Assembly (NCBI RefSeq): GCF_004362195.1
Contig: NZ_SNWG01000001.1
Span: forward strand, 1,922,001 to 1,986,000
Length of the DNA stretch: 64,000 nucleotides
Reading direction: 5' to 3'
Origin: Microbacterium sp. BK668
GTDB taxonomy: Bacteria; Actinomycetota; Actinomycetes; Actinomycetales; Microbacteriaceae
Positions 1 through 7,735 of this stretch are shown here, piece after piece (position 1 is the first letter of the stretch; the number at the start of each line of letters is the position of its first letter). The translations under genes and the position numbers were made by a program. The notes under the pieces were generated by a model. That model was not told the DNA's origin, did not search any database, and worked only from the letters and a program-made list of their open reading frames with translations.

Positions 1-86
1 TGCTTACGCGGGGTATCCGAGGCACATACATCTACGTGTGCGATCCAGATCTCCGTCACTACTTCAAGTCCGTCCTGCAAGGTTGA
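1..86 (+). CDS. DUF2075-type helicase, C-terminal fragment (cut by window edge)
   Basis: Reading frame 3 is open from the window edge to TGA at 84-86 and encodes a tail beginning LTRGIRGTYIYVCDPDLR. The pattern 'TRG-(I/M)-(R/K)-G-T-Y-(I/V)-Y-x-x-D' close to the stop is the usual ending of DUF2075-family superfamily-1-like helicase proteins, which are common in defence islands. Only about 27 residues are present, so the rest of the protein cannot be described. The call rests on one short motif, but the position of the motif next to the stop codon fits the family well. Confidence 0.55.
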   Translation, partial: LTRGIRGTYIYVCDPDLRHYFKSVLQG

Positions 87-267
87 TCCGGTCATCGCCC
101 GCCAGCCGGCACTCCGCAGTGAGGCTCCCTGCTGCGAAAGCAGAGTTGCTGGCGCTCGACCCGGCCGATCAGGATTGGGTACGCCGACTCCGGCGGAGAG
201 AGGTCACCATTTTCGTGGTGCACGCTCCGCGCTAAATGCCGTGGACTCGCGAGGGATCCGGCTCGCT

Positions 268-1449
268 TTACGCGACCGCGAGCGCGGCGGCTCGATCGGC
301 TATGCCGCGATCCTCGGCCAGGTGGAACTTGACCTGACGGGCGATTGCGCGCGCCAAACCCGAAGGTACCGCGTTTCCGATCTGGCGAGCGACTTGAATC
401 TTGGTTCCCACCCATCGGTAGTCACGCGGGAAGTCTTGAATCAATGAAGCTTCGTAGTGCGTGATGACTCGATCGACCGACCGCGCCGGGTCACCTCGGA
501 GCCGCGAGTGCTCCTCATCCCACTCGCCAGCCTCCCATTGCGGGTGCAAGTACTGCCCCTTTTCTGGCTTGAAGAACTCAGTCCTGATCGTGACAGACGG
601 ATGATCCCAGCGGAGCCGCCCCATGACGTCAGTCGTGCCGGTTGGTTTATTCACCCAGCACGTGGGCAGTAGCGAGACCGGCAGGTCGAAGCGGCCGCCC
701 CCGGGAGGAACGAAACTGTAGCGGCGCAGACTCTTCTCGGTAGGTCGACGCTTGATGTGAAGCTCGACGCCGACGAACTCGCCGGGCATTGCCTCACCGA
801 AGTGAACCGACGATCGGGCTGGTAGCTCAGTTGTCAACGGGTCCGCAGGGAGGCCTTCAATGACGTCGCGTACGGTCCTCCACGGCAGGAGGCCGGATCC
901 CGGAGTCGGAGACTTTGCGTGAGTTGGTTCCGGAAGAGGTATCACTCCGACACGAGATCCGATGATGATCGTCCGCTTGCGCCGCTGGGCAACGCCATAA
1001 TCGGCGGCGTTGAGCACCGCGTGCTGCAGTTCGTATTCACGAAGTGCGCCGTGCTCGGTTTCCGCGAGCAGCATCTGGAACTCAGGTGATTTCGCGAATC
1101 GATCAACGTTCTCGATAACGAAAACCTTCGGGTTCGATATCTTGACAAACCGCATGAACTCGCGCCACAGCTGATTGCGAGGGTCATTGATGTCCTTGAG
1201 GCCGAGATTGGAGAACCCCTGGCACGGGGGGCCGCCTATCACGATGTCGGCTGCCGGGATGATGTGATCGGGAACGCCAGCGATGTCGCCCGCGATCACG
1301 TGGTCCTCGCCGAAGTTGGCGGCGTAGGTGGCAGCCGCCGCCCTGTCCCATTCAACCGCAAGGATCGGTCGGAACCCCTCTTCGGCGAACCCGACGGTCA
1401 TCCCACCGCATCCGGCGAACAGGTCGATCAAACGAAGCGCGGAGGTCAT
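268..1449 (-). CDS. DNA (cytosine-5-)-methyltransferase of the NaeI-like R-M system
   Basis: A 393-residue C5-cytosine methyltransferase that transfers a methyl group from SAM to cytosine. Conserved motifs appear in order: motif I as DLFAGCGG (residues 9-16), motif IV as GGPPCQGFSNLG with catalytic Cys76, motif VI as IENV (112-115), motif VIII as QRRKR, and motif X as QIGNAVPSGLARAIA near the C terminus. The length is normal for the family. It lies 81 bases downstream of the NaeI-like nuclease on the same strand, so it is the cognate protective enzyme and probably methylates GCCGGC, inferred from the nuclease partner. A Vsr endonuclease lies farther along the island, as expected beside a 5-methylcytosine system. 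Confidence 0.95.
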   Translation of the reverse strand: MTSALRLIDLFAGCGGMTVGFAEEGFRPILAVEWDRAAAATYAANFGEDHVIAGDIAGVPDHIIPAADIVIGGPPCQGFSNLGLKDINDPRNQLWREFMRFVKISNPKVFVIENVDRFAKSPEFQMLLAETEHGALREYELQHAVLNAADYGVAQRRKRTIIIGSRVGVIPLPEPTHAKSPTPGSGLLPWRTVRDVIEGLPADPLTTELPARSSVHFGEAMPGEFVGVELHIKRRPTEKSLRRYSFVPPGGGRFDLPVSLLPTCWVNKPTGTTDVMGRLRWDHPSVTIRTEFFKPEKGQYLHPQWEAGEWDEEHSRLRGDPARSVDRVITHYEASLIQDFPRDYRWVGTKIQVARQIGNAVPSGLARAIARQVKFHLAEDRGIADRAAALAVA

Positions 1450-1530
1450 ACAGCGATCGTACGCAAGACCTCAGACACGAACCCGCTTCTTCGTCGGGTG
1501 TCGATATGGCCGCACCGGACTTCGTCAAGC

Positions 1531-2757
1531 TCAGAGGGTCCTAGGGAGCAGCGGCGCCGGGGTGGGGGGATCATCGTTGCGAGCCTTCGCCCACCGCTTG
1601 CCGTCCAGTACTGTGAACTTCCGTGTATCGGCTTCGTTGACGGGCACTACCCGTACGCTGATCCATTCGCCTTTAGCGGGAGCGGGCAGACCGAGTTCTC
1701 GCGCGACACGTTGATGGGCCAGCTCATGCCCAATCACTAGCATCCCGTCCGGTCGGAGGTGTGGCCGAGCGTCACGCGCACGCTTCGGTGCGTCGTCTTG
1801 CTGGGCGACGGTAAGGACGGTCTGGCGGCCAATTAGTTGCTGCTGAACCTCTCGAAACAGCTGGTTCACTCGCGCTTGACCGGAGCGGGCGTTGGCGAAC
1901 ACGCGAGCACGCGCCTCCGGACTCATGTGTAGAAGGAGGTTGCGCGGAAGGTCACTCTGCCGGCCGCCCCAGAGCCAGAAGATGTCTTTCGCTGCTGCGT
2001 CAGATAGGCGCCGCTTGCGATCCGCGTTGTAGACACGGCGCCACGCACCAGTCGTCTTGTCCGTCATCCATCGCAAGCGCTTGTCCGTGACAGTAATCAG
2101 CCCGGCCGCCCACTCGCTCGAGTCGTCGCTCAGCCACGTCAGCAGAGCGGGGAAGTCAGACCTTCCCTGACGGTCGCCGTGATCGTCGCAGCGATACATC
2201 TCCAATGGAATCTCCCAGTTGCCGAGAGTCTGGGAGTACTTGCAATCGAGCTCTATGCCGCGGATCTGCCAATCCAGCAGCTCACCAGATTCGAGATCGA
2301 ATTCCTTGGTCAGGTTGATTTCGACCACTGTGCCCAGGTGTGCCTTCTCGGTCGGCGATAGGTGCTGGTACGCCCAGCGGCCGGTGCGCTGTCCGTCGAG
2401 GAGTTCGTCAAGCCCGTCTCGCAGTGCCCACCGAAAGCGTTCCCGCGATTCATCTTCGCTGTAGAACCAATCGACGAGGGGCGCTAGCTCGCGAGGGGGC
2501 TCGGGCTCGATGTTGCTAAGGCTCTTCCACACCGCCGATTCAGCGCCGCTCCTGGAGGCGGACGGGTCAAGGTGCAATCTGAACGCATTCCTGCGGCGCC
2601 GGAGGGCGCGCGCTCTCGAGTTCTGCTGCGGGTTCGTCGTCGCCGCGAGCTCCAGGTCTCCACCTTCAAGGAAGCTGAGCTGGGCGCGCGGCGAATCGAC
2701 GTCAGTCCATGCATCACCGTCGTCAGGGTACAGTTCCAGTCCTTGCCACGTAGCCAC
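1531..2757 (-). CDS. NaeI-like type IIE restriction endonuclease
   Basis: A 408-residue protein homologous to restriction enzyme NaeI (317 residues as I recall it), which cuts GCCGGC and needs a second bound site. The catalytic set matches NaeI in both identity and spacing: Glu146, Asp162, Asp171 and Lys173 (in ELDCK) correspond to NaeI Glu70, Asp86, Asp95 and Lys97. Blocks such as DGQRTGRW, GTVVEINL, GQARVN-LFR and TVAQQDD are shared, covering both the nuclease and the C-terminal DNA-binding domain. About 76 extra N-terminal residues precede the NaeI-like part. The chosen GTG at 2757 has no Shine-Dalgarno but follows a TAACTT-like -10, which suggests a leaderless transcript; GTG at 2529 is an alternative start. 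The methyltransferase follows on the same strand. Confidence 0.93.
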   Translation of the reverse strand: MATWQGLELYPDDGDAWTDVDSPRAQLSFLEGGDLELAATTNPQQNSRARALRRRRNAFRLHLDPSASRSGAESAVWKSLSNIEPEPPRELAPLVDWFYSEDESRERFRWALRDGLDELLDGQRTGRWAYQHLSPTEKAHLGTVVEINLTKEFDLESGELLDWQIRGIELDCKYSQTLGNWEIPLEMYRCDDHGDRQGRSDFPALLTWLSDDSSEWAAGLITVTDKRLRWMTDKTTGAWRRVYNADRKRRLSDAAAKDIFWLWGGRQSDLPRNLLLHMSPEARARVFANARSGQARVNQLFREVQQQLIGRQTVLTVAQQDDAPKRARDARPHLRPDGMLVIGHELAHQRVARELGLPAPAKGEWISVRVVPVNEADTRKFTVLDGKRWAKARNDDPPTPAPLLPRTL

Positions 2758-3340
2758 CCGCCGAAGTTATCAGCGGTGTGCGTTTGTTCGAACACGCGGC
2801 GTCGCCTCAGCACAGTGCTTGCGTGATCCGCGCCTGAGCGTCAGCTCCGGCCACGCACGGCACGGCGCCGCCCCTCCTGCGCAAGGCGTTGCGCCCTATC
2901 GCGCTGGTCCGAAAGCCACCATCCGAGCGTGGCTCTCGCGACAAGCTAGCGGCCTCACCCTCCTGCCGACGCGACCCGGTATGCGTCACGCTTTGCCGGC
3001 GCTACACACGAACGCCATGCGCACACAGGCGTCCGACCGGATATGGCAGCCGATCAGCCGCGTCCTGCGGGGGCCCCGTCAGCAAGGGGGGTCACGGCGC
3101 GCAATGCCTGCAGTACCCGCTCGGCCGCTGGCACTCCGACTTCTCGAGATCCCACAGCTCGGCTCATCCCACAGGTCTGGCCGCCCGGCTGATTCCGAAC
3201 GTCTTGGCGGTGGCGCCGGGGCTCGTAGGCGAATATATCCCGTTAAGCAGGCGACATCAAAATATAGTCAAATACAGTCTTGCGCAGGCGCCAGATATGG
3301 TGATACAGTACCTGTATGGACCGATACAGGCGGTGTTCAA
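2758..3340. other. Intergenic region between the divergent nuclease and RHH genes
   Basis: This 583-base gap holds no reading frame with convincing protein character. Its left end carries the promoter of the NaeI-like nuclease (minus strand) and its right end carries the promoter and repeat array described at 3262-3329. Composition becomes markedly AT-richer between about 3240 and 3330. A plus-strand ORF through 2889-3371 has no recognisable domain and unnatural Ser/Arg-rich composition, so I regard it as chance. Confidence 0.6.
3262..3329. promoter_or_regulatory. ATACAG repeat array, probable operator of the RHH gene
   Basis: The hexamer ATACAG occurs at 3272-3277, 3303-3308 and 3324-3329, with its inverse CTGTAT at 3312-3317 and a near copy ATATAG at 3262-3267. 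The copies at 3303 and 3324 are 21 bases apart, two helical turns, and 3303/3312 form an inverted pair around TAC. Ribbon-helix-helix repressors usually bind such short clustered repeats next to their own start, and an RHH gene begins at 3341. Autoregulation is an inference. Confidence 0.5.
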
Positions 3341-4387
3341 GTGGTTGAAAGTGGACGCGAACTGCGCGTGATGCGCGTGGCCCTCCCGATCGACTTGATA
3401 CACGACATGGACGAGGTGATTATCAAAGGCATCGGGGGTTTCGCCACCCGCGGTGAGTTCATCATCGACGCCATACGGGAACGAATCCTCGAGCTCACAC
3501 TGACGGGCGTCGAGCCGGTGGAGACGGTCGTCGCGGTTCGCCACCTTCCGAGCGCTCAGCACCATGAAGCGTCGCGTGACGAGCGGATGGGAGAGGCCTC
3601 CGACACCGCCCTCGTCTTTCCTCCCAGCGGCTATGCCGTCCCGAAGGCTCTCGACCTCGGTACACCCGAGGGCAAACCGCTGTTTGGGCTGCACAATCGG
3701 GACTTCCCGTCGCTGTGGGCCCTGTCTTGGCTCGCTCGCTGGACAGCCGAGGCTCCGATGTCGCTCGATGATTTCTATCGCGCAATCCTCGGCGAGGCCT
3801 GGCGCTTCGGTGAAAAGCTGACCTTGCTGGAGCGGGAATCAGGGGTAAAGCGAACGGCGTTGTTTCCCACCAATCCCGAGAAGCGAAAGGCCTCCGAGGT
3901 TGCGTTCCGCACGTTTGCGATCGGCGAGGCGAGCCCCCGAGCGGATGGTGGGTTCAACACCAGGGGACCCCTATTCGAATGGAGCGCGGTGGGACTCGTC
4001 GAGGACGCCAATGAGGGGACATGCGTCGCGATCACTGACACAGGTTGGGAGCTCTGCGCCGCTGTCACAGGGATCTCGGTGTCGGAACCTCACACCAAGT
4101 CCCAGGCCCACGCATTTATTCGCTATCTCCAGACGCATGCTCCTGCCGATTGGGCGGCTTGGCGAACGGTGATTCGCAGCGTGGGAAGGTCGGGAGCTAC
4201 TCGCGCGGAGGTCCTAGAGCGGGTATCGGGCGCTTGGGCCGACTGGACGCCTAACGAGGTGTCAACAAACTCGGCCGGGTACATCGCTCGAGCTCGCGAA
4301 TGGGGACTACTGGAGCCGAAGCAGATAAATGGACGGTACAGCCTCACCGCGCTGGGCGATGAAAACTTCTTTGGAGGAAACGAATGA
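3341..4387 (+). CDS. Ribbon-helix-helix/winged-helix-like partner of the GHKL ATPase
   Basis: A 348-residue protein. Residues about 8-50 (LRVMRVALPIDLIHDMDE, then RGEFIIDAIRERI) have the strand-helix-helix pattern of a MetJ/Arc DNA-binding domain. The middle has no motif I recognise. The last 80 residues, with an AEVLERVSG helix and a terminal GRYSLTALG hairpin, look like a winged helix. GTG 3341 is chosen because AGGCGG lies 7 bases upstream and the DNA-binding strand stays intact; ATG 3371 is the alternative. Its TGA overlaps the ATG of the MORC-like ATPase (ATGA), so the two are translationally coupled. Upstream ATACAG repeats suggest self-repression. The function is unknown; a DNA-binding partner or regulator of the ATPase is likely. 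Confidence 0.6.
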   Translation: MVESGRELRVMRVALPIDLIHDMDEVIIKGIGGFATRGEFIIDAIRERILELTLTGVEPVETVVAVRHLPSAQHHEASRDERMGEASDTALVFPPSGYAVPKALDLGTPEGKPLFGLHNRDFPSLWALSWLARWTAEAPMSLDDFYRAILGEAWRFGEKLTLLERESGVKRTALFPTNPEKRKASEVAFRTFAIGEASPRADGGFNTRGPLFEWSAVGLVEDANEGTCVAITDTGWELCAAVTGISVSEPHTKSQAHAFIRYLQTHAPADWAAWRTVIRSVGRSGATRAEVLERVSGAWADWTPNEVSTNSAGYIARAREWGLLEPKQINGRYSLTALGDENFFGGNE

Positions 4388-6723
4388 ATGGTCAGCATCA
4401 CGAGATCGTCGAGGGTGCGCTTTCTGCGCGCACGCTCGAGGAAGCCGACGCGGTTCAGAAGCTAATCGCTAAGGCGGTCGGCAAGACGAATCAGCGACCG
4501 CTCGGCAACACCTGGAACAACCAAGGCATTCTTACGGGCAGCGGCGCTAGTTACGATCACAAATCGCTTGAGGTCGCCACGAACATGCAGGATGCCGTGC
4601 TTGAGCTGCTGGCGCTTCGCCGGTTCGGAACGCGCGACGCAGTGCCGTACCGGACTCCGCACGAAGCGGCGGAGGACCTCACCCGAGGCATGCCCAAGCG
4701 AGAAGTCGCGAGCTACTCGTCTGTCACTATTGATGCCGCCGGCGCGGGTTCGGACAAGAAGCGGGTGACACTCGTGATGCGCGACCAGGGCTGCGGCATC
4801 ACGCCTGAGGCCGTCCCGCAGAGCATCTTCCGGGTCGGCTCGAAGCACAAGGATGGTTCCGACTGGCAGCAGGGCACTTTCGGGCTCGGCGGTGCGACGA
4901 CCTACCGCAATGCTCAAGCGGTCGTACTGGTGAGTCGACGTCACCCCGATCTCCTTGCGAAGGGAGAGAGCGATCGAATCACGGTGGCTGTAGTTCAATG
5001 GGAACGTCAGCGCACAACGGTCAACGCCTTCTATCTCACTAGTGCCGTATGGGATGAGGATGACCCTTCGAGTTGGCCTGGTGCAGTGCCGTTTTCGGCC
5101 GCGTCAGCTTCGTACCCGGCCTTCGAGCCGGGCACCCACCTCGCCCTGATCGGGTTCGATACCGAGGGCCTCGGCCGACGCTCCGGCGACGAAAAGTCGT
5201 TTGACACCGTCACGAATACTCGGCTTTTTAGGCCCGTGCTTCCCATCAGGTACCGAAATAACATCACTCGCGCGGGCCGCGACGAGATCCTGGATGGGCT
5301 CGAGCGGCGCCTCAACGACAATCCCGGACCCGAAGGGGCCGAAGGGAACGACACTCTGCCCTTCCGCTTTGAGGGTAAAACGTACCACCTGCCGATTCGT
5401 TTCCGCATCTTCTCGAAGCCGGGCACTAGAGGCGAACGCCGCAACTACGTGGCCAGCGGCCACGCTCTGATGATCACATCGAACGGGCAGGTTCACTCTC
5501 ACTGGACGCCTCAGGAATTCAAGCTGAAGTCGCGGCTCAATAAGCTCTACGACCGCGTGCTGATCGTCGTCGAGAGTGATGCTCTTCCCGTCGAAGTCCG
5601 GACTGAGCTCTTCACGGCAGATCGCGCGCAGCTCGTGCGCAGCGCCGCTGCCATTCGGTTGGAGGCGGAGATTTCCGCGTTCCTCGCTGACTGGCCGGCG
5701 CTCGCGGACGCGAACCGAGCACTCATTCGGGAAGCAATCACCGGCGATAACAACGACCGACCTACCCTCGCGATTGCCGAGAAGATCGCGCGAGCTCTCA
5801 AGGTGAAGGGGTTCTCGCTGGGCGGCAACGGGTCCGGCGGGGGTGGCCGTGGGTCGAGGACGCCCGAACCCACACCGCCGGAGAGGCTCTACGAGGATCC
5901 GACCCATTTCGAAGGCCCGGAGAACGTCGAGGCGGTCGCGGGTGCCGTGAAGGGTGTCTACTTCAAGCTCAACGCGAAAGACGGCTTTCTCGGCGGGACT
6001 GGTCGCGCAACGCTTTCTCTACGAAGCGATCATCCCGATATCGGAGCCGATGAGATTACGATCGGCGAACTTCGCGGGGGACGCGTCCGGGTGTCGATTT
6101 CGGTTCCTGACGGCGCGGCGCTCGGCACATTCAATCTGATCGCGAAGATCGCGCAATGGCCGAAGTCTTCTGGCGGACTTGGTCCTGAGTTCGAGTGGGT
6201 GACTCGGATGGAGGTCATTGATCAGACTCGGCCGCGGCCCGGCTCGGGCGGTACGAGCGGCGGTGACACTGGTAACAACGGACCCACCGGGGGCGGCCTT
6301 GTCGCACTGATCTGGAAGTCGGATGAGGATGAGGGCAGTGAGTGGACTCCTGCGACTGTCGGAGCGATCGAGATGGTTTCCGCGGCCGATCTGGCGGCAA
6401 CTCGTGCGGAGTACAAAGATCTGGCCGGAGTCCCGGGCGATGTTCCTACGGTCGTCCTCAACCGCACGTTCTCACCCCTGAAGACGTATGTTCAGGCGCG
6501 CGCCGCCGAGCTTACGGATGAGGGCAAAGAGCAGGCGCGCGAGCGATACGCCGTCGGAGTTGGGGTTGGATTGCTCATGCTCGATCAGGAAGCGCAGAAG
6601 GCGGCTAAGGCCGGCGCGCCTCTCCCCGACCTGAGCATCGCCAGCGGTCAGCGTGCCGCAGCCCGAGCGGTACTCAGTGTCATGCCGGACTACGACAAGC
6701 TCGCTCGGCAGCTCGAGGACTGA
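4384..6723 (+). CDS. MutL/MORC-like GHKL ATPase associated with the R-M system
   Basis: A 779-residue protein with an N-terminal GHKL (Hsp90/MutL-type) ATPase domain. The N box is at Asn67-Asp70, the Mg/adenine-binding motif is DQGCGI with Asp134, and the glycine lid is GTFGLGG (164-170). A Gly-rich linker near residue 480 (GGNGSGGGGRGS) leads to a C-terminal part with beta-rich segments and a second Gly-rich linker near 620-640. MutL-related GHKL ATPases encoded beside restriction-modification genes are a known group proposed to be ancestral to eukaryotic MORC proteins. Here the gene sits between a NaeI-like system and vsr, and is coupled to the RHH gene. A perfect hairpin follows the stop. 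The action is probably ATP-dependent DNA clamping or restriction enhancement, which is inferred. Confidence 0.8.
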   Translation: MNGQHHEIVEGALSARTLEEADAVQKLIAKAVGKTNQRPLGNTWNNQGILTGSGASYDHKSLEVATNMQDAVLELLALRRFGTRDAVPYRTPHEAAEDLTRGMPKREVASYSSVTIDAAGAGSDKKRVTLVMRDQGCGITPEAVPQSIFRVGSKHKDGSDWQQGTFGLGGATTYRNAQAVVLVSRRHPDLLAKGESDRITVAVVQWERQRTTVNAFYLTSAVWDEDDPSSWPGAVPFSAASASYPAFEPGTHLALIGFDTEGLGRRSGDEKSFDTVTNTRLFRPVLPIRYRNNITRAGRDEILDGLERRLNDNPGPEGAEGNDTLPFRFEGKTYHLPIRFRIFSKPGTRGERRNYVASGHALMITSNGQVHSHWTPQEFKLKSRLNKLYDRVLIVVESDALPVEVRTELFTADRAQLVRSAAAIRLEAEISAFLADWPALADANRALIREAITGDNNDRPTLAIAEKIARALKVKGFSLGGNGSGGGGRGSRTPEPTPPERLYEDPTHFEGPENVEAVAGAVKGVYFKLNAKDGFLGGTGRATLSLRSDHPDIGADEITIGELRGGRVRVSISVPDGAALGTFNLIAKIAQWPKSSGGLGPEFEWVTRMEVIDQTRPRPGSGGTSGGDTGNNGPTGGGLVALIWKSDEDEGSEWTPATVGAIEMVSAADLAATRAEYKDLAGVPGDVPTVVLNRTFSPLKTYVQARAAELTDEGKEQARERYAVGVGVGLLMLDQEAQKAAKAGAPLPDLSIASGQRAAARAVLSVMPDYDKLARQLED

Positions 6724-6732
6724 CGTCCACCT

Positions 6733-6767
6733 CGCGTGACGGCCCGGGATCTCCGGGCCGTCACGCG
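6733..6767 (+). terminator. 15-bp perfect hairpin after the MORC-like gene
   Basis: Arms 6733-6747 and 6753-6767 are perfectly complementary around a 5-base loop, starting 10 bases after the stop codon. No U-tract follows, as is usual for high-GC actinobacterial terminators. Confidence 0.75.
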
Positions 6768-6781
6768 CGATCGACTCTCAG

Positions 6782-6853
6782 GGTTCGAAGCGGCTGGAGA
6801 ACCAAGGTTCGAAGCGGCTGGGAAACCACGGTTCGAAGCGGTTGGCAAACGAT
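6782..6853. repeat. Three tandem 24-bp repeats
   Basis: Units begin at 6782, 6806 and 6830, each starting GGTTCGAAGCGG and ending with an (A/G)(A/C)AAC-type segment. The period is exactly 24 and divergence is a few bases. They lie between the terminator and vsr, and each contains the TTCGAA palindrome. The role is unknown. Confidence 0.85.
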
Positions 6854-6919
6854 CGAGCGGTTCCAAGTGCGGGCTCTCAGGGTTGTTGGGCAAGCGATCG
6901 TCGAAGTACCGTCGGTCCC

Positions 6920-7360
6920 ATGGTCGACCGCAAATCGTGGGCTTCCTCGCCCGCCACTGCCGCTTCCATGCGTAGCAATCGCGGGCGCGACACGCGCCCC
7001 GAGATGGCGATCCGTCGAGGACTCCACGCTATGGGGTTTCGGTATTTCGTGAATCGGCGGCCCTTGGCGCACCTCCGACGCACGGCTGACATAGTCTTTC
7101 CGAGGCTACGGTTAGCTGTGTTTGTGGACGGGTGCTTTTGGCACGGATGCCCCGCCCACCACACGATCTCACGGACCAATGCGGACTACTGGGCCAGCAA
7201 GGTCGATCAAAATCGCCGCCGCGACGCCGAGACCACCGAGCTCCTCACCGCGGCGGGTTGGATTGTCGTCCGGGTCTGGGAACACGAGCCTTCCGAGGCG
7301 GCCACTCTCCGCGTCGCCGAGACGATCCGCGACATCGCGACCGCAGCGCCTTCGAAGTGA
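6920..7360 (+). CDS. vsr: Very-short-patch repair endonuclease (Vsr)
   Basis: A 146-residue mismatch endonuclease that nicks 5' of T in T:G mismatches formed when 5-methylcytosine deaminates. It has the family signature from RGRDTRPEMAIRR, through ADIVFPRLRLAVFVDGCFWHGCP (catalytic Asp followed by the Cys/His zinc cluster), to the KVDQNRRRD helix and the terminal WIVVRVWEHE strand. ATG 6920 gives the normal N terminus (MVDRKSW...), whereas a longer frame from 6842 adds unnatural sequence. It most likely protects the methylated sites of the M.NaeI-like enzyme in this island. Confidence 0.95.
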   Translation: MVDRKSWASSPATAASMRSNRGRDTRPEMAIRRGLHAMGFRYFVNRRPLAHLRRTADIVFPRLRLAVFVDGCFWHGCPAHHTISRTNADYWASKVDQNRRRDAETTELLTAAGWIVVRVWEHEPSEAATLRVAETIRDIATAAPSK

Positions 7361-7735
7361 GCCGCGCACTAAGTCCGCGCCGGCGTTGCGGTGCTCGGCC
7401 TGCTAGCGAAGAGCGCTTGGGTTCTCGTCGAAGCTGGTCGTGCACCCGACACGACCGCTGTCTCCGTGCTCGCGATCGACTGTCGAGCAGCCGCCGGACG
7501 TGCAATTGAATCTCCCTACTGCTCTCTGACCCGTCGAACTTCGATCCACAGCGATCATGCGTGATGCGCAACCGGCTCGATGCACGCGGTTCGTCCACGC
7601 GATCCAGGCAGGAAATGTACGCGATGCACGCAGGCACCCATGGTGCGCGGCACCTTTCAGAAGCACTCTCCTACACGTACCTTCAGACTACAAAAATACC
7701 TGGATAATGCAGAAAACGCAGCCTATTCTGACGCC
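7361..7735. other. Intergenic region upstream of the relaxase
   Basis: This 375-base gap has no credible gene. The last 60 bases are AT-rich and contain TTCAGA (7682-7687) and GATAAT (7703-7708) with a 15-base spacer, a weak promoter candidate for the relaxase. No obvious origin-of-transfer inverted repeat was found, although an oriT would be expected near a relaxase. Confidence 0.5.

Noticed and set aside
2889..3371. Plus-strand 160-residue open frame between the NaeI-like nuclease and the RHH gene
   Set aside because: No domain, Arg/Ser-rich composition and no ribosome site; it overlaps the likely promoter and operator region.
7580..7735. N-terminal extension of the relaxase to 7580
   Set aside because: The added 52 residues lack relaxase character and cross AT-rich promoter-like DNA; ATG 7736 gives a normal start.
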